From Mycolicibacterium psychrotolerans (GTDB taxonomy: Bacteria; Actinomycetota; Actinomycetes; Mycobacteriales; Mycobacteriaceae): a DNA stretch of 64,000 nucleotides. Below, piece after piece: positions 8,501 through 17,939 of this stretch; positions within the stretch are counted from its first letter, which is position 1; every line of letters starts with the position of its first letter. The notes beneath the pieces are model-generated. The model saw only the letters and a program-made list of their open reading frames with translations. It was not told the DNA's origin and made no database searches. Position numbers and translations under genes: made by a program. Location of the stretch: contig NZ_AP022574.1 of the NCBI RefSeq assembly GCF_010729305.1, forward strand, positions 5,668,363 through 5,732,362. Direction: 5' to 3'.

Positions 8501-9510
8501 GCCGACGACGTCTGCCGCTGCGCGATCCGTTCCCGTTGGGGCACGACAACGTATTTCGGATCCTTCGTCGACGCGACGCCCGCCTCGAACACCCCGAACC
8601 GCTGCAGCGCACTGCCTGCGAGCAGCGCCGCCCCCGACGCCGCGACCGCCCACCGGCGGTTACCCGAAACCACGGCACCGAGGGCGCCGCCGACGGTCAA
8701 GATCTCCGACCACCGGCGCAGTGTGTGCGGCCGCCCGGTCGTGTAGGCCTCCCCGGCCAGTCCCAGCCGCTGCTCCATGGCGCGGGACGCGGCGACCTCC
8801 AGCGCCGCGCCGGCGACCGCCATCCGGCGGGCAGGCCCGCTCTGCGACACCGGTGCGGCGAGCATGCCCAGCCCGGCGCCGCTGGCCGCCGCCGACCCGG
8901 TGAAGACGAACGGCAGGTACGGGTGCGCCTCATGCCACGCCGGAACGGCTGTCTGCGACAACAACACTGCGGTGTAGGAAGCCACACCCGGTGCCACCGC
9001 GGCCGCCTCCAGCCCGGCCGGGCGCGCCGCCCAGGTCAGCAGTCGGCCCAGCCGGGAACGCCGCATTCGCCGCGGCATCAGTTCGGCGAGTGCCGCCACA
9101 CCCGCGCCGGGGCCGTAGCCGCCGAGGATCCAGGTGCCCATGCTCATCGGCGAACTCGGCTTGGCCACCCGCAGCATGTGGTGGAACCGCTCGGGCCGGC
9201 CGAGATCGCCGATCAGGAAGTACATGCTGGCTAGCAGGCTCGCCAGCGCACCGAGGCGGGAGACGCGGCGCAGTTCGGTCCGCCCGGTCAGGTCGGCGCC
9301 GGCGGCCAGCATCGCCGACCCGGCCGAGAGGCCGCCGGAGAACAGGTACGCGGCGATCATCCAGTTCCACACCGGTGTCTTGAGGATCTGCCGGCCGTAG
9401 TAGGAGCGGAAGTCGGCCGGCGGCATCGCCATGTCCTCGCGCCCGCCGCGGCGGTGCCGGGTCTGCGCGTTGTGGTCCGATGCGCCTGTGTCGCTGAGCT
9501 TCTCGCGCAT
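8497..9510 (-). CDS. nrfD: NrfD-type polysulfide reductase membrane subunit, Fdh membrane anchor
   Basis: 337 residues starting at an ATG that overlaps the fdhB stop by one base (TGATG). It has about eight hydrophobic segments and the NrfD features PVWNWMIAAYLFSGGLSAGS and LIGDLGRPERFHHMLRV. NrfD subunits are quinone/menaquinone-interacting integral membrane proteins without haem. Here it would pass electrons between FdhB and the menaquinone pool. It replaces the cytochrome b subunit of E. coli FdnI-type enzymes. The N-terminal 35 or so residues are hydrophilic and cytoplasmic. Confidence 0.9.
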   Translation of the reverse strand: MREKLSDTGASDHNAQTRHRRGGREDMAMPPADFRSYYGRQILKTPVWNWMIAAYLFSGGLSAGSAMLAAGADLTGRTELRRVSRLGALASLLASMYFLIGDLGRPERFHHMLRVAKPSSPMSMGTWILGGYGPGAGVAALAELMPRRMRRSRLGRLLTWAARPAGLEAAAVAPGVASYTAVLLSQTAVPAWHEAHPYLPFVFTGSAAASGAGLGMLAAPVSQSGPARRMAVAGAALEVAASRAMEQRLGLAGEAYTTGRPHTLRRWSEILTVGGALGAVVSGNRRWAVAASGAALLAGSALQRFGVFEAGVASTKDPKYVVVPQRERIAQRQTSSA

Positions 9511-10409
9511 CAGGTGCGCTTCCCGACGAACGCCGACACCGCGATACCCACCAGCGCCGAGGCCGCCATTCCCGCGTACCGCCACATCGCGCCGGCGTCG
9601 CGGGTCGGCACCACCGGGTCGGGCGGCAGCCCGTACACCTCGGGGTCGTCGAGCAGCAGGAAGAACGCGCCGTCGCCGCCGACGCCGTCGTTCGGATCCT
9701 CGCCGTAGAGCCGCGCTTCGGTGACGCCGCGCTCGTGCAGCGCCTCGACCCGCTGCGCCGCCCGCTCCCGCAATTCGTCGAGGACGCCGAACTGGATGGA
9801 GTCCGTCGGGCATGCCTTGGCGCACGCCGGTTCGAGCCCATCGTGCAGCCGGTCGTAGCACAGCGTGCACTTCCACGCCCGGCCGTCGCCCTCGCGCCGC
9901 TCGATCACGCCGTACGGGCAGCCGGACACGCAGTATCCGCAGCCGTTGCAGATGTCCTGCTGCACTACGACAGTGGAGTACTCGGTGCGGAACAGCGCAC
10001 CCGTGGGGCACACGTCCAGGCACCCGGCGTGGGTGCAGTGCTTGCAGACATCCGACGCCATCAGCCACCGGAAGTCGGGTAGCTCCCCCACCATCTCGAT
10101 GGTCTTCTCGGTGATCTCGGGCATGCCCAGGTCGATCGGCTCGCGGCCCGGCTGCTCGATGAACGCCACGTGCCGCCAGGAGTTCGCGCCCAGGTTGCCG
10201 GTGTTGTCGAACGACATGCCGAGCAGGTTGAACCCGTCCCCCTCGCCCGAGACGGGCAAGTCGTTCCACTCCTTGCACGCCACCTCGCAGGCCTTGCAGC
10301 CGATGCACACCGACGTGTCGGTGAAGAAGCCCACCCGCGGCGGGTGCTCGTCGTAGCCCGCGTCGCCCGCCGGGTCGTGCAGCGGACCGTAGAAGCTGTT
10401 GCCACTCAT
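9510..10409 (-). CDS. fdhB: Formate dehydrogenase iron-sulfur subunit
   Basis: 299 residues; the ATG overlaps the fdhA stop in ATGA. Four ferredoxin-type Cys clusters are visible: CIGCKACEVAC near residue 35, CKHCTHAGCLDVCP near 120, CNGCGYCVSGCPYG near 152, and CTLCYD with CAKACP near 180-200. They match the four [4Fe-4S] clusters of FdhB/FdnH. A single C-terminal hydrophobic helix (about 275-295) fits membrane anchoring beside NrfD. It carries electrons from the selenocysteine/molybdopterin subunit to the membrane. A KEWNDLPV segment after the first cluster is typical of Fdh beta subunits. Confidence 0.93.
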   Translation of the reverse strand: MSGNSFYGPLHDPAGDAGYDEHPPRVGFFTDTSVCIGCKACEVACKEWNDLPVSGEGDGFNLLGMSFDNTGNLGANSWRHVAFIEQPGREPIDLGMPEITEKTIEMVGELPDFRWLMASDVCKHCTHAGCLDVCPTGALFRTEYSTVVVQQDICNGCGYCVSGCPYGVIERREGDGRAWKCTLCYDRLHDGLEPACAKACPTDSIQFGVLDELRERAAQRVEALHERGVTEARLYGEDPNDGVGGDGAFFLLLDDPEVYGLPPDPVVPTRDAGAMWRYAGMAASALVGIAVSAFVGKRT

Positions 10410-13400
10410 GGCGTGTCCTCCGTGTGGTCGGGCGAGCGGTGGGTGGTGTCCAGATCGGTGCCGGTGGCCTTGGTGATGCCCGCCCGTTCGCGGTAGCCGG
10501 CGATGTAGGCCAGCAACTCGGGTCCGCGCGGGCGCCGGCCCGGCCGGATGTCGCACGTCGCGACCTTGCTCTCCTGGATGAACACGTTCGGGTCGACGAC
10601 CACCCCGAGCAGGTCGTTGACCACGTCGCCGTCGATCAATCCCGAACTGCCCCAGTGGTAGGGCATCCACACCTGGTGCACCACGTGGTCGTCGATGCGC
10701 AGCGGCCGCATCCGTTCGGTGACGAAGACGCGCGCGTCGACTGCCGCGCGGCTGGTCACCACGTGCGCCCACTCCATGTGCTTCAGCCCGCGTTCGGCGG
10801 CCAGCGCCGCGGACACCTCGACGAACAGCCCGGGCTGCAGCTCGGCCAGGTACGGCAGCTGCCGGCTCATGCCGCCCGCCGTGTGGTGCTCGGTCAGCCG
10901 GGCCGCGGTGAACACGAACGGGAACACCTCGCCGTGCGCGTCCGGCCACGACGGGTTCGACGGATTGTCTTCTCGCCCATACACTTTGCGCGCCGGGTTG
11001 CCCTGCTGCTGGTACAGCGGATTGCGCACCGGCGACTCGTGCGGCTCGTAGTGGGTGGGCAGCGGACCGTCGAGCACGCCGTTGGGCGCGAACAGCCAGG
11101 CCTTGCCGTCGGCCTGCATCACGAACGGGTCGTCACCGCGCAGCGCCTCGACCCCGACGGCGTCGTCGGCCGGCCGGTAGTTCGGCGGCTTGTTCTTCTC
11201 GAAATCCGGTGTGTCGTAACCAGTCCACTCGCCCTTCTGGTCATCCCACCACACCAGCTTCTTGCGCTCACTCCACGGCCGGCCGGCCGGATCGGCCGAC
11301 GCCCGGTTGTAGAGCACCCGGCGGTTCAGTGGCCACGTCCAGCCCCACTCGTTGTCGTAGGGCCCCTGCTCGGTGTGGGGCTTGCGGCGCGCTGCCTGGT
11401 TCACCTCGTCGGCGTACACGCCGCTGTAGATCCAGCAGCCGCACATCGTCGAACCGTCGGCCTTGAGTTCGGTGTAGCCGCTCACCGCCCGGCCGGTGGT
11501 GAGGTCGATGCCGCTGATCCGGCGCAGCACGTCGGCACCGTCGGGTTCGTCGCCGTCCATCCGGTAGTCCCACGCCAGGTCGAGAAGCGGGCGGTCCCGC
11601 TCATCCGTTGAGCCGGCCAGCTTTTCGCGCAGGATCCGGCCGAGGTGGTAGAAGAACCACAGCTCCGAGCGCGCGTCACCCGGCGGTTCGACGGCCTTCT
11701 CCCGCCACTGCAGCATCCGCTGGGTCTGGGTGAAAGTGCCCGCCTTCTCCACGTGCGAGGCCGCCGGGAACAGGAACACCTCGGTGCGGCACGTCTCGGG
11801 GGCTATCTCGCCGGTCTCGATCTCCGGCCCGTCCTTCCAGAACGTGGCGCTCTCGATCTCGACGAGGTCGCGCACCACCAGCCAGTCGAGGTTGGCCATG
11901 CCGAGCCGCTGCAGCTTGCCGTGCGCCGACCCGACCGCTGGGTTCTGGCCGAGCAGGAAGTAACCGAACACCTTGCCGTCGACCATGTCCATCACCGTGC
12001 GGTAGGTGCCGTGGTCGCCGTTGATGCGCGGCATGTAGTCGAAGCAGAAGTCGTTCTCGGGGGTGGCCGCGTCACCCCAGTACTCCTTGAGCAGCGACAC
12101 CATGTAGGTATCGGCGTTGTGCCAGAAGCCTTTTTGGTTGCGGCTCTTGATCGAGTCGAGATAGTCGGCCAGCGTCTCCTGCCCGGCCCTGGGCATCGCG
12201 AGATACCCGGGCAGCAGGTTGAACAGCGTCGGCACGTCGGTGGAGCCCTGGATGCTGGCGTGCCCGCGCAGCGCGAACACCCCGCCCCCGGGACGGCCGA
12301 TGTTGCCAAGCAGCAGCTGGATGATCGCGCCCGCCCGGATGTACTGCGCGCCCAGCGTGTGCTGGGTCCAGCCGACGCTGTACACCAAGGCGGCCGTCTT
12401 GTCCCGGCCCGACGCCGAGGTCCACCGGCGCGCCACGTCGAGGAACTGCTCGGCGGGCACCCCGCAGACCCGCTCGACCATCTCGGGGGTGTAGCGGGCG
12501 TAGTGCCGTTTGAGGATCTGGTACACACAGCGCGGGTCCTGCAGCGTCGGGTCGCTCGGGATGTCGGCCGCACCCTGGATCGGGGCGCCGCCGGAGCCCT
12601 GCTGGTCTGGTGACGCGTGTTCCTTGGCGGTCGCCCCGCCGCCCTCGGCGTCGGTGTTCTGGTACTGCCACGTCTCCGGGTCGTACGACGCGGTCGCCTC
12701 GTCGTAGCCCGAGAACAGGCCGCCGAGATCCTCGGCGTCCTGATAGTTCTCGTCGACCAGGAACGAGGCGTTGGTGTAGGCGGTGACGTACTCCCGGAAT
12801 TCGAGTTCGTTGGACAGGATGTAGTTGATCACCCCGCCGAGGAACGCGATGTCACTACCCGCGCGCAGCGGCACGTGGCGGTCGGCCAGCGCACTCGTGC
12901 GGGTGAACCGCGGGTCGATGTGCACCACCTGCGTGCCGCGTGACTTCGCCTCCATCACCCACTGGAAGCCGACGGGATGAGCCTCGGCCATGTTCGAGCC
13001 CATGATGACGATGAAGTCGGAGTTGACGAGGTCCTGCTGGTAGTCCGTCGCCCCGCCGCGACCGAAGGAGGCTCCCAGACCGGGAACCGTTGCGCTGTGT
13101 CAAATACGCGCCTGGTTCTCGATCTGCAGGGCGCCCAGGGCGGTGAACAGCTTCTTGATCAGGTAGTTCTCTTCGTTGTCCAGCGTCGCCCCGCCCAGGC
13201 TGGCCAGCCCCATCGTGCGGCGCAGCGTGTTGCGGTCCTTGTCGAACTGCTGCCAGCCCTTCTCGCGGGCGTCGAGCACGCGGTCGGCGACCATGTCCAT
13301 CGCCGTCTCGAGGTCCAGGTCCTGCCATTCGGTGGCGTACGGCGCGCGGTAGCGGATCGTCGTCAGCCGCTGCGGACCGGTCACCAGCTGCTTGCTGGCC

Positions 13401-13669
13401 GAGCCCTTGGGGCACAGCCTGCCGCGGGAGATGGGGCTGTCCGGGTTGCCCTCGATCTGGACGACCTTCTCGTCCTTGACGTACACCTTCTGTGCGCAGC
13501 CGACGGCGCAGAACGGGCACACCGAATGCGCGACGTGGTCGGCCTCGGCGGTGCGCGGGGTCAGTGTGAGCGAGCGCCGGGACTGGGCGGCCTTGCCGCG
13601 GCCCAGCTTGTCGTCACCGGTGAGCTGCCGGTACACCGGCCACGACTGGAACAGTCCCTTGAGGTCCAC
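10406..13669 (-). CDS. fdhA: Formate dehydrogenase catalytic subunit, selenocysteine-containing (UGA at 13102-13100)
   Basis: Read through the in-frame TGA at 13100-13102 as selenocysteine, this is a 1087-residue molybdopterin formate dehydrogenase with Sec190 followed by His191. The NQARI-U-HSATVPGLGASFG context is the conserved Fdh active site. The N-terminal CPFCAVGC plus downstream LCPKG cysteine binds one [4Fe-4S]. FIIVMGSNMAEAHP and the distal molybdopterin-binding segments follow. A SECIS hairpin lies 11 bases after the UGA, and selA, selB, tRNA-Sec and selD are all nearby. GTG start with an AAGGGG ribosome-binding stretch. No Tat twin-arginine signal with a hydrophobic core is visible, unlike periplasmic FdnG. 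First gene of the fdhA-fdhB-nrfD operon. Confidence 0.95.
13070..13088 (-). promoter_or_regulatory. Bacterial SECIS element in fdhA mRNA
   Basis: GGTTCCC and GGGAGCC form a 7-bp stem (one G-U pair) closing a GGTCT loop. It starts exactly 11 bases after the UGA codon, the same spacing and the same loop bases as in E. coli fdhF mRNA. SelB binds this hairpin to insert selenocysteine. The hairpin is inside coding sequence for VPGLGA. Confidence 0.92.
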
Positions 13670-13776
13670 CCGTCACCCCTTTCCGGCTCCGATCCAACCG
13701 TCGGCGTCGCGCATTGGCAACCCGGCATACCCGCTAACGGCCCGGTCAACCGCACAACCTCAGGTACAAAGGGTGC

Positions 13777-14814
13777 ATGCTCGAGATCAGCCTGATGACC
13801 TGGGGTGTGACGATCGGTCTGATCGTCGCGCTGCTCGCGGTGGACCTGATCCTGGCCGCGGTGCGCCCGCACCGCGTCGGTTTCCGCGAGGCCACCATCT
13901 GGTCGGTGTTCTACATCGCGGTCGCCATCGGGTTCGGCGTGTGGTTCATGGCCACCTACGGCACCGACTTCGGCACGCAGTACTTCGCCGGCTACATCGT
14001 CGAGAAGAGCCTGTCCGTCGACAACCTGTTCGTCTTCGTGATCATCATGGCGACGTTCGCGGTGCCCGAGGAGCATCAGCACAAGGTGCTGACCTTCGGG
14101 ATCATCCTGGCGCTGATCATGCGCGCGATCTTCATCGCGATCGGCGCGACGCTGATCTCGATGTTCTCGTTCATGTTCCTGATCTTCGGGGCGCTGCTGA
14201 TCTACACCGCCATCCAGCTGTTCCGGCATCGCAACGAGGACCCCGACGTCGAGAACAACATCATGATCCGGGCGACCCGACGGTTCGTGCCCATCAGCAA
14301 CGAGTACGACGGCGGGAAGCTGTTCACCCACCGCGACGGCCGCCGGATGGCCACTCCGCTGCTGGCCGTGCTGATCGCGATCGGCAGCGTGGACCTGCTG
14401 TTCGCCCTGGACTCGATACCCGCGGTGTTCGGTGTGACCTCGGAGCCGTACATCGTGTTCACCGCCAACGCGTTCGCGCTGCTCGGGTTGCGGGCGCTGT
14501 TCTTCCTCGTCAAGGGCCTGCTGGACCGGCTCGTCTACCTGTCGACGGGGCTGTCGATCATCCTGGCGTTCATCGGCGTCAAGCTGATACTGCACTGGGC
14601 CCACGAGGACATCGACAAGCGGGTGCCCAAGGTGAACACGTATCTCAGTCTGGTCGTGATCCTGGTGATCCTCGTGGTCGTCACGGTCGCCAGCCTGATC
14701 AAGACCCGTAAGGACCCCAGCGCCAAGGCCCATCCCGGCTCGCTGCGCGCGACCCGCAAGGACCCCTCGGTCACCGAGCCAGGAAGCGCGACCCGTCGGG
14801 ACGGCGCCGGGTGA
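13777..14814 (+). CDS. TerC family integral membrane protein
   Basis: 345 residues with about eight or nine TM helices. It has the TerC signatures EKSLSVDNLFVFVIIM near residue 75 and GSVDLLFALDSIPAVFG near 207, whose acidic residues lie in membrane. TerC-type (Alx/MntP-like) proteins have been linked to Mn2+ efflux and to metalation of exported proteins, and historically to tellurite resistance; this copy is unlikely to be a tellurite determinant by itself. It is divergent from the fdh operon across about 107 bases and its 3' end overlaps the convergent selB by 44 bases. Confidence 0.9.
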   Translation: MLEISLMTWGVTIGLIVALLAVDLILAAVRPHRVGFREATIWSVFYIAVAIGFGVWFMATYGTDFGTQYFAGYIVEKSLSVDNLFVFVIIMATFAVPEEHQHKVLTFGIILALIMRAIFIAIGATLISMFSFMFLIFGALLIYTAIQLFRHRNEDPDVENNIMIRATRRFVPISNEYDGGKLFTHRDGRRMATPLLAVLIAIGSVDLLFALDSIPAVFGVTSEPYIVFTANAFALLGLRALFFLVKGLLDRLVYLSTGLSIILAFIGVKLILHWAHEDIDKRVPKVNTYLSLVVILVILVVVTVASLIKTRKDPSAKAHPGSLRATRKDPSVTEPGSATRRDGAG

Positions 14815-16453
14815 CACCGCGCGCGTCGAGCGCCTCGAGCAGGGGGATGGCGACGCGCCGGGTGGTGCCCAGCGCGCGTTTGGCTTCCGCGACAGTGAAC
14901 GGCTGCGTCACGTCGGCCAGCGTCGCGGCCGCGCAGTCGTAGACGTCGGGCCCGAGCACCACGCCGTCGGCGATCCGCACCAGCCGGCCCGCCCGCACCG
15001 CCGCCGCGAGTTCCTTGGGTCCCAGTCGCAGTTCGGTCAGTGCGTCCGCCTCGGGCGCCCGGAACGGTGCGGCCGCCAGCCGGTCCTCCAGCGTCCGTAC
15101 CGCCTTCTCGACGCGGTCGGGCAGCGACATCCCGGGCCGGCGGATACGCCCGTCGGCCACCTCGAGCCCGGTGCCGGCTGCCAGCGCCGACACCAATTCG
15201 AGCGCGGGCAGGCCCAATTCGCGGCGCAGCTCCTCCGCCGGCATGCCCGCGGCGATGTCGTTGCCCTCCGACCACCGCTGCACCGCCGCGGCCATCAGCT
15301 CGCGCCGCTGCGCCCACCACGCCTGATCGACCACCCACTCCCCCACCCGATCACCGACGGCGTCGAAACCCATGGCGCGCCGATCTTTCCAGCGTGCGCA
15401 CACCGGCGGCCGAACCCGGCCGGTCGCGAGCTCGGCGGCACGGGCGCGGGCGTCGCCGCGGCGGCGCAACGCCGGCGGCGCCACGTCCAGCACCTCGACG
15501 CCCGCCGCGATGCGGTGTTCGCCGGGGTCGCGCAACAACCCGATGTCGCCGACCCGCAACGGCAGCGGCCGCGACAACCGCAGCCGCGCGCCGGATTCAC
15601 CGAGCGGACGGACGTGGACCGGCACGCCGGTGGATCCGATGTGCAGCACCAGCCGTTCGTGCAGTTTTCCGCCTGCCCGCAGCGCGACGTCGATTTCCGC
15701 GGTGTCCCGCCACGCGCCCGGTGTGCGGATCGTGTCGCCACGCGCGATGCCGTGATGGTCGACGCCGCGCAGGTTCACCGCGACGCGGGCCACCGCGGCG
15801 ACCTCGGTCCGGTCGCGGCCCAGGGACTGCACGCCGCGCACGGTGACGCGCCGCCCGTCGTGCAGCAGGTCGTCGCCGACGCGGATCGTGCCGGCCGCCA
15901 GCGTCCCCGTCACGACGGTGCCCGCGCCGCGCACGGTGAACGACCGGTCCACCCACAGCCGCACGTCGGCGTCGTGGTCCGGCACCGGTATCCGGTCGGT
16001 CAGGGCCACGAGTTCGGTTCGCACAGAATCGGTTTCGGTACCGAGCACGATCGGGGCGTCGGGCAGCCGGTCACGCACCTGCGCGATGGCGGGGCCGGGG
16101 TCGGCGAGGTCGGCCTTGCTGATCACGACGAGCAGGTTCCGGACGCCGAGCGCCTGCAGCGCGGCCAGGTGCTCCTCGGACTGGGGCATCCAGCCCTCGG
16201 TCGCGGCGACGACGAACACGACCGCCGGAACAGGGCCGACGCCCGCGAGCATGTTGCCGACGAACCGCTCATGCCCGGGCACGTCGACGAAGGCGATCTC
16301 GCGGCCGCCGATGGTGGTCCACGCGAAGCCGAGGTCGATGGTCAGGCCGCGGCGCTGCTCTTCGGCGAGCCGGTCGGGCCACATACCGGTGAGCCGGTGC
16401 ACGAGTGTGGATTTGCCGTGATCGACGTGGCCTGCGGTGGCTACGACGTACAT
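14771..16453 (-). CDS. selB: Selenocysteine-specific elongation factor
   Basis: 560 residues from the ATG giving MYVVATAGHVDHGKST, chosen because it begins with the conserved G1 motif; an upstream in-frame extension of nine codons is possible. GTPase motifs follow: DVPGHERFV (G3) and SKADL (G4). EF-Tu-like domains II and III come next, and the C-terminal part is winged-helix in character, as needed for SECIS binding. SelB delivers Sec-tRNA to UGA codons marked by a SECIS. The start lies inside selA (13-base overlap), indicating coupling. The length is slightly below that of E. coli SelB. Confidence 0.95.
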   Translation of the reverse strand: MYVVATAGHVDHGKSTLVHRLTGMWPDRLAEEQRRGLTIDLGFAWTTIGGREIAFVDVPGHERFVGNMLAGVGPVPAVVFVVAATEGWMPQSEEHLAALQALGVRNLLVVISKADLADPGPAIAQVRDRLPDAPIVLGTETDSVRTELVALTDRIPVPDHDADVRLWVDRSFTVRGAGTVVTGTLAAGTIRVGDDLLHDGRRVTVRGVQSLGRDRTEVAAVARVAVNLRGVDHHGIARGDTIRTPGAWRDTAEIDVALRAGGKLHERLVLHIGSTGVPVHVRPLGESGARLRLSRPLPLRVGDIGLLRDPGEHRIAAGVEVLDVAPPALRRRGDARARAAELATGRVRPPVCARWKDRRAMGFDAVGDRVGEWVVDQAWWAQRRELMAAAVQRWSEGNDIAAGMPAEELRRELGLPALELVSALAAGTGLEVADGRIRRPGMSLPDRVEKAVRTLEDRLAAAPFRAPEADALTELRLGPKELAAAVRAGRLVRIADGVVLGPDVYDCAAATLADVTQPFTVAEAKRALGTTRRVAIPLLEALDARGVTRRRPDGSRFLAR

Positions 16454-17751
16454 GTCGGCTCCGCCGACGGGGACGCACACGCACGCACCGCCTCGAGCAG
16501 CGCCGCGTCGTCCTCGGGGGCGACGGTGCGCAGGTCGAGCAGGCAGCGGCCGTCCTCGATGCGCCCGACTACCGCGTGGGCCCCTGTGCGCAGCGCGGCC
16601 GCGTAGTGCTCGGGCAGACTGATTGCAACGCTGGGCAATTCGACGTCAGGCGCGCCTCCGCCACCGACGGCCGCGACGCAGTCGACCACCTCGGCACCGG
16701 GCAGCTGCGCGGCCAGCGCCGCGGCCCGGGCACGCAGCGTGTCCACGTCGGCGCTCAGCGCCTGCGCGACGGGCGTGGGCGGCCCGGCCAGCGTGGCCTC
16801 CAGCGCGGCCAAGGTCATCTTGTCCACACGCAGCGCGCGGGCCGCAGGGTGGCGGCGCAGCCGGTCGATCAGCTCGGTCGAGCCGAACAGCAGCCCGGCC
16901 TGCGGGCCGCCGAGCAGCTTGTCCCCGCTGGCGGTGACGAGGTCAGCGCCGTGGCGCAGCACGGTGGTGGCGTCGGGCTCGTCGGGCAGCAGCGGGTGCG
17001 GGCTCAGCAGTCCCGAGCCGATGTCGACCACCAGCGGGGAGTCGAGCGTGGCGAGGTCGCGCACCGGCACCGTCGAGGTGAACCCGCTGACGTGGTAGTT
17101 CGACGGGTGCACCTTGAGCACGAAGCCGGTGTCGGGCCCGATCGCGTCGGCGTAGTCGCGCAGGTGCGTGCGGTTGGTGGTGCCGACCTCGCGGATCCGT
17201 GCGCCCGTCGACGTCATCAACTCGGGCAGCCGGAAGCCGTCGCCGATCTCGATCAGCTCGCCGCGGCTGACGATCATCTCCTTGCCGGGCGCGAGCGTCA
17301 TCGCGGCCAGCAGCAGCGCGGCGGCGTTGTTGTTGACCACGTGCACGCCCTGCGCGGCGGGCACGGCGGCCGCCAGCGCGGCCAGCGCGCCGCGGCCGCG
17401 GCGGGCCCGGCGTCCGGTCGCGAGGTCGAACTCCACGTCGGTGGCGCCGCTGGCGGTGGTCACCGCGTCGATCGCGGCCTGCGACAGCGGCGCGCGGCCC
17501 AGGTTGGTGTGCACGACGACGCCGGTGGCGTTGATGACGGGCCGCAGCGTCGCGGCGCTTCGCGGTAACGCTGCGACGGCGTGGTCGGCGACCTGCTCGG
17601 GGTCGATCTCGCCGTCGCGCGCCCGCTGCTGCGCGTCGGCGACCACGGACTTGACCAGCGCACGCCCCAGCGCCCGGGTGGCCTCGACCAGTCGCGGGTC
17701 GGCGAGCACCGCGTCGGTGCGCGGCACCCGCCTGCGGGGGTCACTTCCCAT
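16441..17751 (-). CDS. selA: L-seryl-tRNA(Sec) selenium transferase
   Basis: 436 residues. The PLP lysine is in ASGDKLLGGPQAG, and INATGVVVHTNLGRAPLS, VNNNAAALLL and SRGELIEIGDGFRLPEL are characteristic SelA motifs. The enzyme converts Ser-tRNA-Sec to selenocysteyl-tRNA-Sec using selenophosphate from SelD. It lies directly downstream of tRNA-Sec and overlaps selB, so selC-selA-selB form one transcription unit. Confidence 0.95.
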   Translation of the reverse strand: MGSDPRRRVPRTDAVLADPRLVEATRALGRALVKSVVADAQQRARDGEIDPEQVADHAVAALPRSAATLRPVINATGVVVHTNLGRAPLSQAAIDAVTTASGATDVEFDLATGRRARRGRGALAALAAAVPAAQGVHVVNNNAAALLLAAMTLAPGKEMIVSRGELIEIGDGFRLPELMTSTGARIREVGTTNRTHLRDYADAIGPDTGFVLKVHPSNYHVSGFTSTVPVRDLATLDSPLVVDIGSGLLSPHPLLPDEPDATTVLRHGADLVTASGDKLLGGPQAGLLFGSTELIDRLRRHPAARALRVDKMTLAALEATLAGPPTPVAQALSADVDTLRARAAALAAQLPGAEVVDCVAAVGGGGAPDVELPSVAISLPEHYAAALRTGAHAVVGRIEDGRCLLDLRTVAPEDDAALLEAVRACASPSAEPTCTS

Positions 17752-17813
17752 GGCGATTTCGGCGTGGTTGTCTGCGCTCAGCGTCGATAACCACGCCGAA
17801 ATCGAAGGGGAAG

Positions 17814-17908
17814 TGGCGGAGGCGGACGGGAATCGAACCCGCCAGCGACAGGAACTGCCACTCAGCGATTTTGAAGATCGGGCCGGTCACCAGACCGGAT
17901 ACGCCTCC
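17814..17908 (-). tRNA. selC: tRNA-Sec (anticodon UCA), with encoded CCA
   Basis: The 95-base minus-strand RNA begins GGAGGCG and ends CGCCTCC-G-CCA. The acceptor (7 bp) plus T-stem (6 bp) give the 13-bp stack diagnostic of tRNA-Sec. The D-stem is long (CCGGT/ACCGG), the anticodon loop CTTCAAA contains UCA, and the variable arm is an 8-bp stem (AGTGGCAG with CTGTCGCT). Position between selD and selA and the UGA-containing fdhA confirm the assignment. Confidence 0.96.
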
Positions 17909-17939
17909 CTGAGCCACCCGTCCATCATGGCAGGGCAGC

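Noticed and set aside
13100..13102. In-frame TGA in fdhA as a nonsense mutation splitting the gene
   Set aside because: The context I-TGA-HSATVPGL, the SECIS hairpin 11 bases downstream and a full sel gene set show selenocysteine insertion.
10424..13795. Long open frames on the plus strand opposite fdhA
   Set aside because: They are antisense shadows of a high-GC gene: His/Arg/Gly/Val-rich, no domain, no ribosome-binding sites.
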